Both the position numbers and the translations under genes were made by a program. A stretch of 64,000 bases of DNA from Rotaria sordida (taxonomy: Eukaryota > Rotifera > Eurotatoria > Philodinida > Philodinidae). Of the stretch, positions 38,801-50,700 are shown in pieces. The notes beneath the pieces were generated by a model. It searched no databases. It was not told the DNA's origin and was given only the letters and a program-made list of their open reading frames with translations. Where the stretch lies: positions 1-64,000 of the forward strand of contig CAJNOL010000266.1 in the NCBI GenBank assembly GCA_905250125.1. Direction: 5' to 3'. Position 1 is the stretch's first letter. Each line of letters starts with the position of its first letter.

Positions 38801-40501
38801 GAATATATTATTCTTCACAACTTCTAGTAGGGTCAAAACAGGCAACTCAGCACTAGATGACCTGCTGAGCATTGCGGCTTATTGAAAATGCATACCGCTA
38901 AGCACTATGGAATGTACCAAATTTTTGATAGAAATTCTAGTTTTTAAAGAGCTTAATAAGAGGATTTTGACTTCGAGCCGAAACTTACGTAACCATTCTC
39001 CAACACTATGTGATGAGCAGTATTTTATCTCGACTTTTTCTTTTTGAGGAGTGATTTTAAAACGCTGGGAAGACGAACACATATTTTTGAGAGTATCAGC
39101 ACATAGTACATGGTACAAGTTTGCAATGGCCAATATAGTCTACTCGAAGGGACGCCATCCCTACGCTGTATAGAACACTGGTAATGAGTTTCAAATTTGA
39201 TATTTGAAAAAGTCTACTTAAATATCATTAGTCGTACTCTGATTGTTTTCATACTTCGATTTAATCAAACTAACATTTATGCCTATCGATTATTCTTATA
39301 ATACATCTTCAAAAAAAGTGATTTAATTTCTTTCTATAGATAAATAGCTTACAGCTAATTGTTGCAAGTTCAATTTCAAATTGAATAATATCATTAATAC
39401 GTTTCATCGATTCATTTTTTTCAAATCCAAGTAATTGTAATAATGATGAAGCAACATTTATGTATGTATCTCGAATCTTAAGAATAATTTAATAAATTAA
39501 ATTTTATTAAAAAAAAAAACAAATTTTATATATTTACAATTTTATTTCTTGCATCTGTATCTGGATCACTTCGATTATTAGCAGATGAATTTACATAATA
39601 GTCTCGACTATCAAGGCCAAGTTGAGGTTGATTAATCTTTTCATCAAATACAAAAAATACTTAAAAGAATTTTCCAACACATTCCACTTACATGAATTAC
39701 ATTCCATGTTGAATTCTTATCGTCTGGTCCAATTGCAATAGGTAATAAATATGAAAAGCCATATTTTGTTGAAAGTACTTTTGTTAAAAATATAAATAAA
39801 TTTTGCCAAGTTCCATTTTTATCAATATTCATCCATTCATTTATTGTTAAATTAAAATTTTCTTTTAAAAATATTTCTAATGGTTGAATTTGTTGTCGTT
39901 CAATTTCACTTATATTCATACATGATTGATAAAATTTTATAGCTTCATATTCAGCATTAAATACTGTTAATGAATTATTTGGTAATTTTTGTTCAAGAAT
40001 ACTTTTAAGTATAATAAGATTTTTTCGACTTAATTCTTTTGTTGTTGACCATCCTGAATGACCTTTTGGAATAATATTTGTTTTTATCCAACGACCACAT
40101 ACAAACTCATGAAAATCATCACATGGATTTATTGTTTGATTCATTCCCGAATAAATTGATGATGATACTTGAACACATATAGGCGTTAAACATAATTGTT
40201 CCGGTTGATTTTTATCTTGATGACGACAATAATATATTAGAAAAATTAACAATATCGAACATAAAAGTATTAGATTGATTATAAGTAAATAACGTTCAAG
40301 ACGTGTTCGTCTCGAAAGACAAATTTTTAAACGATTTAAATTAAGTTTATTTGTTGTCGGAATTGTATTCGATGCATAATTACGAAGTTGAAGTTTAAAT
40401 TCTAATTCATGTGGTTCATCAACATCAAGTTCAGGTAAAACATCTGTTTCATTAATATCAGCTGTACTAAGTTCATCGCTAAAATGTTTATAACGACTCA
40501 T
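32805..40501 (-). CDS. Neprilysin-like M13 zinc metallopeptidase
   Basis: Ten exons on the minus strand: 39692-40501, 39538-39636, 39353-39476, 36785-37204, 36497-36710, 35105-35218, 34897-35035, 34645-34831, 33036-33184, 32805-32981; 2433 nt, 810 residues. Type II membrane protein: cytoplasmic tail of about 70 residues, one membrane segment ([21 protein letters not shown]), then the ectodomain. Family marks: [43 protein letters not shown] (N603-), zinc motif HEITH (644-648), third ligand E704 in ENIADNGGL, and a C-terminal Cys-His-Leu-Trp. All catalytic residues are present, so an active ectoenzyme that trims extracellular peptides is expected. Introns near 34.6, 36.5 and 39.3 kb are long and repeat-filled. 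AATAAA (minus) at 32773-32778. Confidence 0.95.
35480..36124 (+). pseudogene. Degenerate Tc1-family transposase in a neprilysin intron
   Basis: Lies antisense in the intron between exons at 35105-35218 and 36497-36710. Pieces appear in shifting frames in the right order: a helix-turn-helix remnant ([11 protein letters not shown]); [22 protein letters not shown] holding the first catalytic Asp; [21 protein letters not shown], which corresponds to the family's QDNDPKHTS motif; and a C-terminal [14 protein letters not shown]. Several stop codons and frameshifts separate them, so it is inactive. Terminal repeats were not identified. Confidence 0.85.
36150..36400 (+). repeat. Dispersed repeat family R2, copy 2
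   Basis: Resembles 16690-16965 along its length, sharing GGTAGATTCA, AGCTGTA, CTAGCCACGA and GATGATCC. It sits just downstream of the Tc1 remnant but the other copy has no transposase, so it seems to be an independent family. Confidence 0.6.
37520..37990. repeat. Palindromic MITE-like element, family H copy 1
   Basis: In the 2.1-kb neprilysin intron. Arms pair: AATAAGACTAGTAAAAGCCT (37534-37553) with AGGCTTTTGTTAGTTCCATT (37938-37957). The middle TAGGTCTAATGACTCTTAG is shared with 49527-49545, and the outer GAGTGTCA block with about 49880. Confidence 0.75.
38030..38510 (-). repeat. Dispersed repeat, copy 2 (inverse of 11640-11990)
   Basis: Follows the family H element directly in the same neprilysin intron. 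Contains CCACTAATCCGATATCAATG and AAGAAGCTCATATTTCTATG, which are reverse complements of blocks in the 11.7-kb copy. Confidence 0.7.
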
Positions 40502-41900
40502 ATTTATTCGAATATTATTGTATCTAATCTAACCTCATAATTCAATATGTGTACGCAGAACAACAAAAAAACTAGTCAGTTGATGATAATATAGATAGCG
40601 TTAAGATTGTTTGTATTTTCTTGAGATTGTAGTGACATCTGAATAAAAACATTAATTCATAAAAAAAAAAGTAAAAGAAAATTTTTTTTAAATATAAAAT
40701 TATTTTTTAATGTTTTTATTGGTATTTTAATGTTTTTTTATAGCCAATTAAATTTACTCATTGCACCTGGATCGTACCTTTGTATAATCGTTGCTCTAGG
40801 TATTTAAATCAAATTAAATTTAGAAATATAGTTTTCTTTGATTAGATTAATAGAACGAGTTTAATCTTAAAAGAAAACATCATTGAATAATAGAATTTAT
40901 GCTTATGTTTCTCAATACAAATAAACATTGTTGTTTGTATGGAAATTTAACCAAGTATGCCCGTCGAAAAAACATTATTTCAAGAATGATCATAGATCGA
41001 ACAACAAAAAAAATACTTATCGTAAATGTCTTTCGTTTTCTATTAGAGAAAAATATCTTTCAATTGTATCAGTGCTTCTTATAAGTTTATTCAAAATCAT
41101 ATGTTCTTCACTTAATCTTCTTATCCATTTATTGTAGAAGTTTTTCCAACATTGATTATACAGTTATCTTCATTGGGATTTTTAACCATACATATAAATC
41201 CTGTTTAGTAGATACATCATTATATATACTTTGATTTTTAATCTCATATGAAAATCGAAAGGACGATGCTTCCTTTCTAAAACTAGACTCATTTACTCGA
41301 CGGTATACGTTCGATCCTACACTTTCCTGTATTGTCCTTTCTCAAGATCAGAATTAAATAAAGCAGTGGATCTACTGCCTATTGCTTGAGTACTAAACGT
41401 TTGAAAAACATTGCTTTTTTTTTCACTCGGTCACACACAACCTTTCTAATAAGGCTTTAAAATCAAAGCCTTTACTTTAAAAAAAAACTTATTATGAGGA
41501 AAAGAAAAATCTGATATAAGCGATATAATCTTAGTGCTGACTACAGATGGGACTAGTTCGATTTCAGACTAAGCCAATTTCGGCTTGAACTTTTAAAAAA
41601 AAAGTAGATCGGTTCAATTTCGAAAAAACACGAACTGATCCAACCTTATCCTGATACTCTAATAAATTTGTTAACTTGTCTGTAATTTTGGACTCTGTTC
41701 GGTTCCAAAGGAACGCGAACCGATCCCATCTCTGATGCTAACACTTACGACGAAAGATCACCGAGAGATTTGTTATTATCCATGTCGTCCCCGGAGTTGT
41801 AGCATGTACAGTGCATTTATACATAGTAAAAAATAGATGTTCACTTCCTGTTTTAGACTTCCTCAAGCAACGATGATATATTCTTAAATTAAAAAAACAA
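40502..41900. other. Intergenic region between divergent genes
   Basis: About 1.4 kb between the neprilysin start (minus) and the orphan gene start (plus). It contains an inverted repeat at 41535-41735; nothing else is recognised. Short ORFs near 40.9-41.1 kb overlap in two frames and look random. Confidence 0.5.
41535..41735. repeat. Inverted-repeat element, about 200 bp
   Basis: Ends pair: ACAGATGGGACTAGTTCG on the left and CGAACCGATCCCATCTCTG on the right. Interior GGTTCAATTTCG / GTTCGGTTCC blocks also face each other. No ORF. Confidence 0.6.
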
Positions 41901-42988
41901 ATGTCATCACTTATAAATTCTCCTAAAACATCAAATTCTTTTAATATTCCAATACTTCGTAATTCAAAATATTCTCCATCAATTGAAAAATCATCTCAAC
42001 ATCATCGTACAACATTTCATTTATCAAATATATTTCAAACATTAACAAAATTTAGTCGAAATATTCGTACAACAAATTCTTTCATACGTTCAACATCTAC
42101 AAATTCAAATGATCAACAAACTAAATCAACACGCCGTTCATTTACAAAACATGATATATTATCAACATCAATAAATCGTCCATCATCATGTTTTATATTA
42201 CTTTCACCATCAAAACCTGAACAAGAAACATGTTTATTTTTTCAAAAAACAATTAATGAAAATAATAATAATTCACCGAAATTAAATTCTATATCATCAT
42301 TTAATAAAATTAAACGTGTTTCATCATTTCTTTTACCATTAAAACGTCGACAATTATTATCATTAAATCATAGTGTTCATGAACGATCATTTAAAGCTAA
42401 AGAATCAACAAAACGTCGTTCACGTCTTCTTAATTATTCAATATTTAAACATAAAAATTTGCCATCAACAAATTATTCTTTACTATTTGGAACATTTGGA
42501 TATAAAAAAAAACATGAAAATTCTATTGAATTAATTCAAAAATCTTTTTTTCTATTTGATATTATTCAAATTGATCTTATTTTACAAATAAGATTAAATA
42601 ATTCTCTATATAATAATTATCAATCAATATTATATGATATTCCACATTGGTCATTTATTCAATCAATAAAACCATTTTATGGTATTCTATTAGAAAAACA
42701 AATATTAATTTTATTTCAACCAAAATTATTTGAAAATAAACTTTATCAAAAATATAATTCTCATGATTTTATTTATCTACCATTTCATGATATTTTATAT
42801 GATGAAAATCATTTTATTCATATTGGTTATGATTGTTTAGCACCAACCACTATACGAATACCTTTAACATGGATAGTAAAAAATAATTTTGATGATTATC
42901 AAATATCATCAGAGGTTTGTTTGTTTGTTTCGTATGTTCTTAAAAATAAAAAACAAGAAAATATTCTTATTTTCAGGATATTGAATAG
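41901..42988 (+). CDS. Orphan basic, Ser/Asn-rich protein
   Basis: A 338-codon first exon (41901-42914) with consistent AT-ending codons, then an intron (GTTTGT...TTTTCAG) and a tiny terminal exon 42977-42988 encoding D-I-E-stop; 341 residues. An AATAAA lies at about 43058. The first 200 residues are Ser/Thr/Arg/Lys-rich and look disordered. The last 140 are hydrophobic and Ile/Leu/Tyr-rich (from LLFGTFGYKKK through IPHWSFIQSIKPFYG to APTTIRIPLTWIV) and may be folded. No family recognised. Alternatively the 42914 donor could join the exon at 44224 in the same phase, making this the N-terminus of a long isoform of the RhoGEF downstream. Confidence 0.6.
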
Positions 42989-43345
42989 TTCTAAGGTAAT
43001 GAATAAGTAATGCTTTATGTTTCTAGTGCTGTTAATCTATACACTTTATATTTATGAAATAAAGTTTAGAAATAGAATTAAAACTTAGATAGGACATAAT
43101 ATAAATACAGATAAAAATACGTGTTTAGCAGAGCTAAATAAGGGCTACCCCATGCTTTTGCTTAAGCTTACGCACTTTGCACGCCTCTTTTTTTTCTCTT
43201 GCTCAATGAACATGTTTCGAAAGCGCAAAAACGATTCTTCGGTGTTTTGACAGTACAAATCAAACCATAAGATGGCACAATACTACATAGGTGTGAGACA
43301 GCCCCATCTATGTCTGATGTTTAGAATTTAGTTTGATTATTCAAA

Positions 43346-43500
43346 GTCAGTGTTTTATTCAGATTTTCTCTTCTGGAGCGACGAATACTTATTTTTCTGA
43401 GTATAGACACATGGTATGCGCTACAAGCCCGAGAGGATCAATCCGATCCGCGAAGGAGTGTCGCTCGTTCAACCCCCAAGCTAGATAAAACACTGTTTAA
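43346..43500 (+). repeat. Dispersed GC-richer repeat with inverted ends
   Basis: Begins CAGTGTTTTATTCAGATTTTC and ends AGATAAAACACTG, so the ends are inverted. The interior is unusually GC-rich for this window (GGATCAATCCGATCCGCGAA). Partial copies at 44010-44100 and 8585-8695. Confidence 0.5.
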
Positions 43501-44009
43501 AGTTTAGAATAACAAAACGAATTGAAACGATTTATAGAACATTTTGCTTTTTTTTTTTCGTTGACATCATCTCATATTCGTACTTGTAGATTATTCTAAA
43601 AAATTTCAAAATATAACGATATTTTTCGAATGTACGGGAATGGCCTTTCTAATCTTGAAAAATTTTCGCTTTTCTTTACCATAGTTCAAGCGCTTTGTTG
43701 TATATGTTTTGCTCATCAATTTCCAAAAAATTCGTTCAATCCCGTTCTCCAAAACTCGGTCATCTTTAGCAAAAATCTACCAATAGGCCTCCTCAGTCAT
43801 CCAAGTTTTTCAAACACCCCTGCAAATGTATAAATAAAATAAAAAAAAGAATTTCAATTAAAAACTTTTTCTAAGAATAAAATTAGATCTTGAATATCGA
43901 ATGATTATGACGTTTATCTTTCTATGAAGTTTTTCAAAAGAATTTATTGTGATTATTCATCAAGGTTTATGTTCTTTTTTGCAACCAAACCTATCATGTC
44001 AAATAATGT

Positions 44010-44100
44010 TGTATCTAGATTTTTCTCTTCTGAAGGGCGAACTTGATCCTCACAGGGACTCAGCCCCCATGCTGGATAAAATACTAACGTGTCGAGACTG
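44010..44100 (+). repeat. Partial copy of the 43346-43500 repeat
   Basis: Shares TTTTTCTCTTCTGAAGGGCGA, a run of C followed by CATGCTGGATAAAATACT with the copy 650 bp upstream, but lacks its middle. Confidence 0.45.
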
Positions 44101-44223
44101 AACATATTGGTTTCATTTTCATCAATGATTCTTTCATTATCTCACAAAAATTTGATTACGAAATTATTTATTGAATTATTTGTTTGATCTTCTCACATCT
44201 TTTTTTTTTGTTTCTTCTTCAAG

Positions 44224-44290
44224 TTCACAACATTACAATCCACAATTGAACAAAATCCAATGTTCATGCATGATCATCATCGACTATTCG
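44224..44290 (+). CDS. Possible alternative 5' exon of the RhoGEF gene
   Basis: A very strong acceptor (poly-T then CTTCTTCAAG, 44214-44223) opens a 67-bp stretch free of stops, ending at donor GTAGGT (44291). Read in phase 0 it gives FTTLQSTIEQNPMFMHDHHRLF and leaves one base, matching the phase of the RhoGEF exon at 46397. It could be reached from the orphan-gene exon (42914 donor, also phase 0) or could be a trans-spliced first exon starting at the internal ATG (44260-44262). Confidence 0.35.
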
Positions 44291-44703
44291 GTAGGTGTTC
44301 GTGCGTATTTAAGAAGTTCATCTTGTATATAATACGGAAATGAATTTTATGCCGTTGTTTTTAAATAAAGTGGTCACCTGAGAACGTTGCTTCTCTCTCT
44401 CTCTCTTGATAAAGTCAATTGTTGATTTTTCGTTTCTCGCAGTATGAGGTATCATGTTCATTCGTACGGAGAAAAAAACTCATCATCATATCGCGTCTGT
44501 CTACTGGAACAGAATTGAGCGAAAGCGAAAAAAAAATTCGTTTTTTTTTTTCTTTTTCTCTTCTCTTCGCGTTTATGTATTGGTAGATATTATTTAATCT
44601 TCACTTTTCCGTTCGCTCACAAATAGATTGAATATCTCTTTCATATTATTACCTTGAAACGATCATCTAACAAATAGTTTCATAAAAAAAAACGAAACAA
44701 AAA

Positions 44704-47700
44704 ATGAGAAAAATACGTTTTCGTTATTTTAAAGAAAATGGTAAATCAACATCTGTTACTGTACGATGTAGTCTTAAACGTAAGTTTAATTTGAATTATT
44801 TGAAAAGAATACAGAAGAATTTATTAGTCTCACATTCAATAGGTTTTCTTAATTTTTATCAATCCTAAAAATCGCATGTAAACCAAATCTGACTTTCCTT
44901 AGGAGAAACGATTGATTGACAAGACGATGTAATCTTTAAAAGAGAAAATCTTTCGTGTTTGAACATTGATTCTTTTTCTTTTTTTTTTGTTAACAACATC
45001 AGGTAAGTGAGTATAGATGATTATTGCAGTCCTTTTTACATACTTAGCACATCAAACGAATTCATAAGAACACTGCTTCTTTTTTTTTTGTTTCATTGAT
45101 TATAATAAAAATACTGTTGATGTGTTTTATCGAGAAGTTTTTCCATATGGTAGAAGCATTAGATATATCGTTTCTTGTCTATTCATCATACAGTTCATTA
45201 ACATCTAGTGAATGGTAAATGAATTGAATAATAAAATGAATGATGACGACACCAAAAGGTTAAGTTTCTTTTTTCTTGAAACTTTANNNNNNNNNNNNNN
45301 NNNNNNNNNNNNNNNNNNNNNNNNNNNNNNNNNNNNNNNNNNNNNNNNNNNNNNNNNNNNNNNNNNNNNNNNNNNNNNNNNNNNNNTCATCATCATCATC
45401 ATCATCATTGTTGTTGTTAGTAGATAGAAATGCTAAGTAATCTTAATAAATGATGAGAGCGAACATTTTTTTCCCACATTATCTTAAACTTATTTTTTAT
45501 TCGGATTGTGTGTTAACGTTAAACGTCATATTCTTGTCACTCATGGTGATGATTATTAGAGTACATACATATATATATATGCATTCGTGTCAAGATGTTA
45601 ATTAAATAAAAAAACACATATCAACAAAGTTACTGTAAGGCTTAAAAAAAAAGAATATATATATGTAACATCTTGTGTAATGAATATTGAAATGTATGCA
45701 GAAGGAGTTGAAAAATGATTTCCGGAAAAAAAAAAGAAACGACCTACATAACCATTATTATATCCTTGGGCAAAACAGTAGTAACTAGTTCGTATGTTTG
45801 TATTATTTTAAGACTTGTCAAATGTGTTAAAATCTTAACTCTTGAAAGGCTTTTCGTGTAAATGATTATTTGTTGATCTTCTCGTTTTTTTTTCTCACAC
45901 ACAGTTGGAGAGAGAGAGAGCGAGAGGTGGTGTGTAACTGTTTGTTTTTTAAACATAACGATTAATAAGAGGTCAATCAACTGAGTTCAAATAATTGACA
46001 AGATTAGTGGACACGAGTTCATACGACAATAACTATCTGTCGGTATGTATTGTCTTTTAATACGAACAAAAAATCTGATAACATACACATCTGCATGTTG
46101 TTCAAAAGAAGAGTCAAGGTTATTATCTCATTTATCATATAAAAAGAATAAAACTGACATTAGTTTAAACTACGTTGAACATATAAACAAAATGAATAAT
46201 GGTTATTTAATGAGAATAGATCTTTTATACACCTGATCAATCGAATTAGTTGTTTTTAACAAAAACAGAAAGAAGATAACACGTTGTATCTGTTGAAGTG
46301 TAATTAAATAGAAGAAAAAACCTTTTATTTTTATTCTTGTATTGTTTTTCTATATTTTATTTTATTTTATTTTATTTTATTTTTTTCGTTTCTTAGGTAA
46401 TGCTTCATTGATTTCTGAAGCACTTCGACATTATCAACGATTAGAAAATGAAAATAATGAAGAAAAAACTATAGAAAAACTAAGTAAAAAATCAGATAAA
46501 CATCGACGTCATTATCAGATAAAAGAATGTAAAATTCGACCAATTATTGTTCAACAAGCTGTTACACATAAAATTAAAGTTAGTTGAAAACAAAAAAAAT
46601 CAAAATACTCCTACTGTATAGAAGCAAGACTTTGTTGGACTGCAAAAAAAAAAAGAATAGAACAAATTCGATAAGTCTCGAAATTCTAAAAATCTAATAC
46701 TTCATTTAAACAATGTATCGAATGAATTTTGGTTTGTATGACTTGGAGTTTTGCTTATGAGTTCTTCTCAAACTTCAGAAGAATAAAGCATAGATATGAA
46801 TCCTTTTGGATTCTCATGTCGATAAACAATAAACTTCGATAGTTAAGAATATTTTCTCATCAGTTCAAATAAAAGAATATAGTTGGATTATTTATTATTT
46901 TGGATGATCTTGGTTTATATAGGCTGCTATTTTTTCTTAATTGTCGAACTTTCAGTTTCTGTACGTTCTAATTTATGCATTTATAAATTTCCGAAAGTGT
47001 TCTGAGTTTGCCAGAATTGGAGAGGAAAAGCTACCTCCTTTAGTCAAGTTTCTTGCGTAATGAAGAATTGAAATGACAATTCAATTATCTCTAAAGAAAA
47101 AAATCCTTAAATAAATATTTATTTATCTAGCCAACATCTCACCATTTCGATCCAATTCAATTACGTCGTAAACAATGTTCATCAACATTAATTGATGAAG
47201 ATATTCCCATAATATCTAATCGTAATCTCAATTGTCTTACAGCTGCATCATCATCATCATCCGGTAAAAATCTCTTTTAATACATTATTGTTCTTTTATA
47301 TCATTTTGTTTTTGTTTTATCCGATAGGTTTTCGAAGTAATTCTCGTTCATCAAGTATACAAACATCATCATTAGTCGGTTGTATAGCTAATACAGAAAT
47401 TCCAATATATGCTAATGTTATTACAATAGAATCATCAAAATTAGTAGATAACATATCAGATGTCAATAAAACACCTAAATTATGGTATAATCAAAATGAA
47501 ATCAATCAAGATGGATGGTATCCATCATCTGATATACAAATAAAACAATGTCAAAATAATTTTAAACGAGCAAATATTATAAAAGAAATTTATAAAACTG
47601 AATATGATTATTTAGGACATTTGAAAAATTTAGTTGATGTAAGTTAATTATTTAATTTTTAATGAATGAAATTTAAACTAACCAGAAAACATTCTCAAAC

Positions 47701-50700
47701 TGATAAACTCGACACTATATGCATTGTATAGATCCAAATGAACTATAAATATTCTAAAAAAGGTTTATATCCTTGTGCGAACATACTTCACTTTTACAGT
47801 ATTTTTCAAATGAATGCTGTGGTAACAGAAAAAAACTTATTTTCGACTGAAAACTTTGCAGAGAGATAGGCATTAATGCTCTATGTAAAGTTTCAAGTCA
47901 AAATTCGAAGATAAGTTTTTCTGTTACTGCGACATTCATTTTACAAATGTATTTTCGAAGCAATAAACTAAGAACACGAACTCTTTTCAGGATATTCAAA
48001 ACTCATTTGTGTCTATATGATGCATACAATCTCGATTCAAAAATGATTTATCAGTTGGAGAACTTTCCTCGTAAGAAGATTTTTATATTTTTAGGGTTAT
48101 TTAAAGAAGATGCGCTTACGTAAAGATCTATTTTCTGAAAAACAAATTGAATTATTAATGGGAAATATTGAAGAAATATATCATTTTCAACAATCATTTT
48201 TTCAATTATTAAAATTATCTATTAATGAACAAAGTCCACATGAAAGTCTTATTGGAAAATGTTTTCTTTTATATGTAAGATAATATTAATTGAAATTTAA
48301 AAAATTTATTTTATTGTATTTCTTTTCTTTGCTTTTTTAGAAAGAAGAATTTAAAAAATATTCAGATTATTGTATTAATCATCCATTATCATGTTTAGAA
48401 TTAACTAAACTTGAAAATAATTTTATTTATCAAAATTTCTTTGAAGTAAATTTCATATATAGTTTTTTTTTTAAATATTTCATTGTTTTTGTCTATTAAT
48501 ATAGACATGTCGTTTACAAGCCAATATGATTGAATTAAAATTAGATGGTTTTCTTTTATCACCAATTCAACGTATTTGTCAATATCCATTACAATTAAAT
48601 GAATTATTAAAATATACAAAAAATGATCATAAAGATTATGAAAATATTCAACAAGCAGTTAATACAATGCGTGATGTTGCTAGTTTTATTAATGAAAGAA
48701 AACGACGTATGGAATATGTTGAAATTATTCATAAATGGCAATCAACTGTTGAAAATTGGCAGGTATGATTAATTGATTTGTGAAAAAAAAACAATATTCA
48801 TTTTTGAATAAATCGAGTATGAAAAGTCAAGTGATCATTGAAGAATCATTGAGCTATATCAATTGTTATGATTAAAAACAATCGTTTGTTCATAGTCATG
48901 ATCATGGTCCAACGAGATGTTCTCGAACTTGAGAACTTTTTTCCTCGGAATTTCGTCTATGCAAAGCCTCTTCTATATTTTTGTACTTTCTGAATTTTTA
49001 ATCTCAAGGGAATAGTAGAAATGATTGGAAAATTTTTACATATGTAGTCAATAATGTATGAGCGTTAAATTAGTTTTAACCGCTATTGCCGATGTCGAAG
49101 TTTTGTTTTGGAAATTAAGTCTCGTTATACTTTTCTTTTACATAAATTTATACGACGAAATATTTATGTCTAATGAGAAATTTTTATTGTATAGAGGAAG
49201 CTGAAATTCATGGATTTGTTCGGTAATTTCTTATGAGGGATTGAATCGCATCTATGAACCATTATGGAAGATAAGGATTCACGGAAATTTAACGTAAAGA
49301 CTAACGAGCGAACTACCTAAACTGATAAAATGAACAGTTGGAGTAGAGCCTGTTGGTTTGGAGCTTCAAAAATTTCAATAAACCGGGTTCACGTCCGAAA
49401 ATTTTTCAACTCGACGAATTCTTCTTTAGAGCCGAGTTACGATCGTTTTACTGAATTTTCGACCCGTTTTTAGGTATTTACTAGACAATCAAGTAACAGA
49501 ATTTCAATTTGAAACTTTGTCCACACATAGGTCTAATGACTCTTAGCGTATCCTTAAAGTTTCAGCCGAAAAGAGTATTTTTTGTCAAGATAATGAATTT
49601 TCAAGTGAAATTGATTTTTGTCTCATATTTGTGACAAGCGAATATTTTTTGGAAATTCAATATCTCAAAAAAAAAAGAATGTTCTTTTCGGCTAAAACTT
49701 TCAGAATATTCTATAAATCATTAGTTCCGTTGCTTGACCTTTCAGTGAATATCTAAAAGGTGCTTGCAAAATTTTAGTACAACAATCATAACCCAAGTCT
49801 AAAGGCTCACGGGAGCTAACTTTTAGACTTTTGCTAGTCTCATCAAGACATCCTTGTAGTCCCAATATAAACTCAAACAGTGAGTGTCATTTCGAGTGGT
49901 TCATTCGTAAACTTATTCCTTTGATTTGAAGCAACACGCAGTTCAATGAAAAATAATATTGGACCTTTGATAGATATGAAAGTATGCATAACTGATGATG
50001 AAAATAGGAACTTGTCTATTCATTTTATATATTGTTTATTTTTTAAAATACGACTTTTATTTAATTTATAATTTTAGGGAAAAAATTTAATAGAAACAAG
50101 TACACAAGGTCTTGGTCGTGCTGATGCTTATTTATATCAAAATGGTAAAAAAGAACAAGTGACTTTATTTCTTTTTGATCATGTACTTATTATTTGTAGA
50201 AAAGTATGTTTAATAAACAAAATTTTAAATATATAAAAAAAGATACAATTTGCATTTTTTTTTTATTTTTTTAAATAAAATAAAATAGGATCGACGTAAT
50301 TGTTTAATTTATTTTGGACGTGCTGATTTAGATAATTCAGAATTTGAAGATCTTATTGATGGAAAAGGTAAAATAAAATTTTATTTTAAATATTATTTAA
50401 AAAATAAAAATTGTTTCTTTTTAAGTATCACGATTAGATGAAGAAAATCTTGTACACTTATTATTTGCTTGGCGTCTATTTGATCGTATGCAAAATAAAA
50501 CATATTTATTTTCACATCGTACACCATTAGATAAAATGCAAATGATTGATGCATTAGAATATGAACGTGCTTATGTTGAAGAAAATTTATCAAAAGGTTT
50601 AGAAATTCCATTATATACACGATTAGCAACACTTAAAACTCAACAATATCTTGCTGATCAACCAACACCATTGTCTCGATCAACAACAGCAACTTCATTT

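Larger units (their letters stand above)
44780..46396 (+). other. Long first intron of the RhoGEF gene, with assembly gap
   Basis: Holds 100 N (45287-45386) flanked by TCA/TTG microsatellite. A TTTTA pentanucleotide array lies close to the acceptor. No coding signal. Confidence 0.7.

Noticed and set aside
45205..45427. ORFs running through the N gap on both strands
   Set aside because: They are open only because the gap is unreadable and the flank is a microsatellite.
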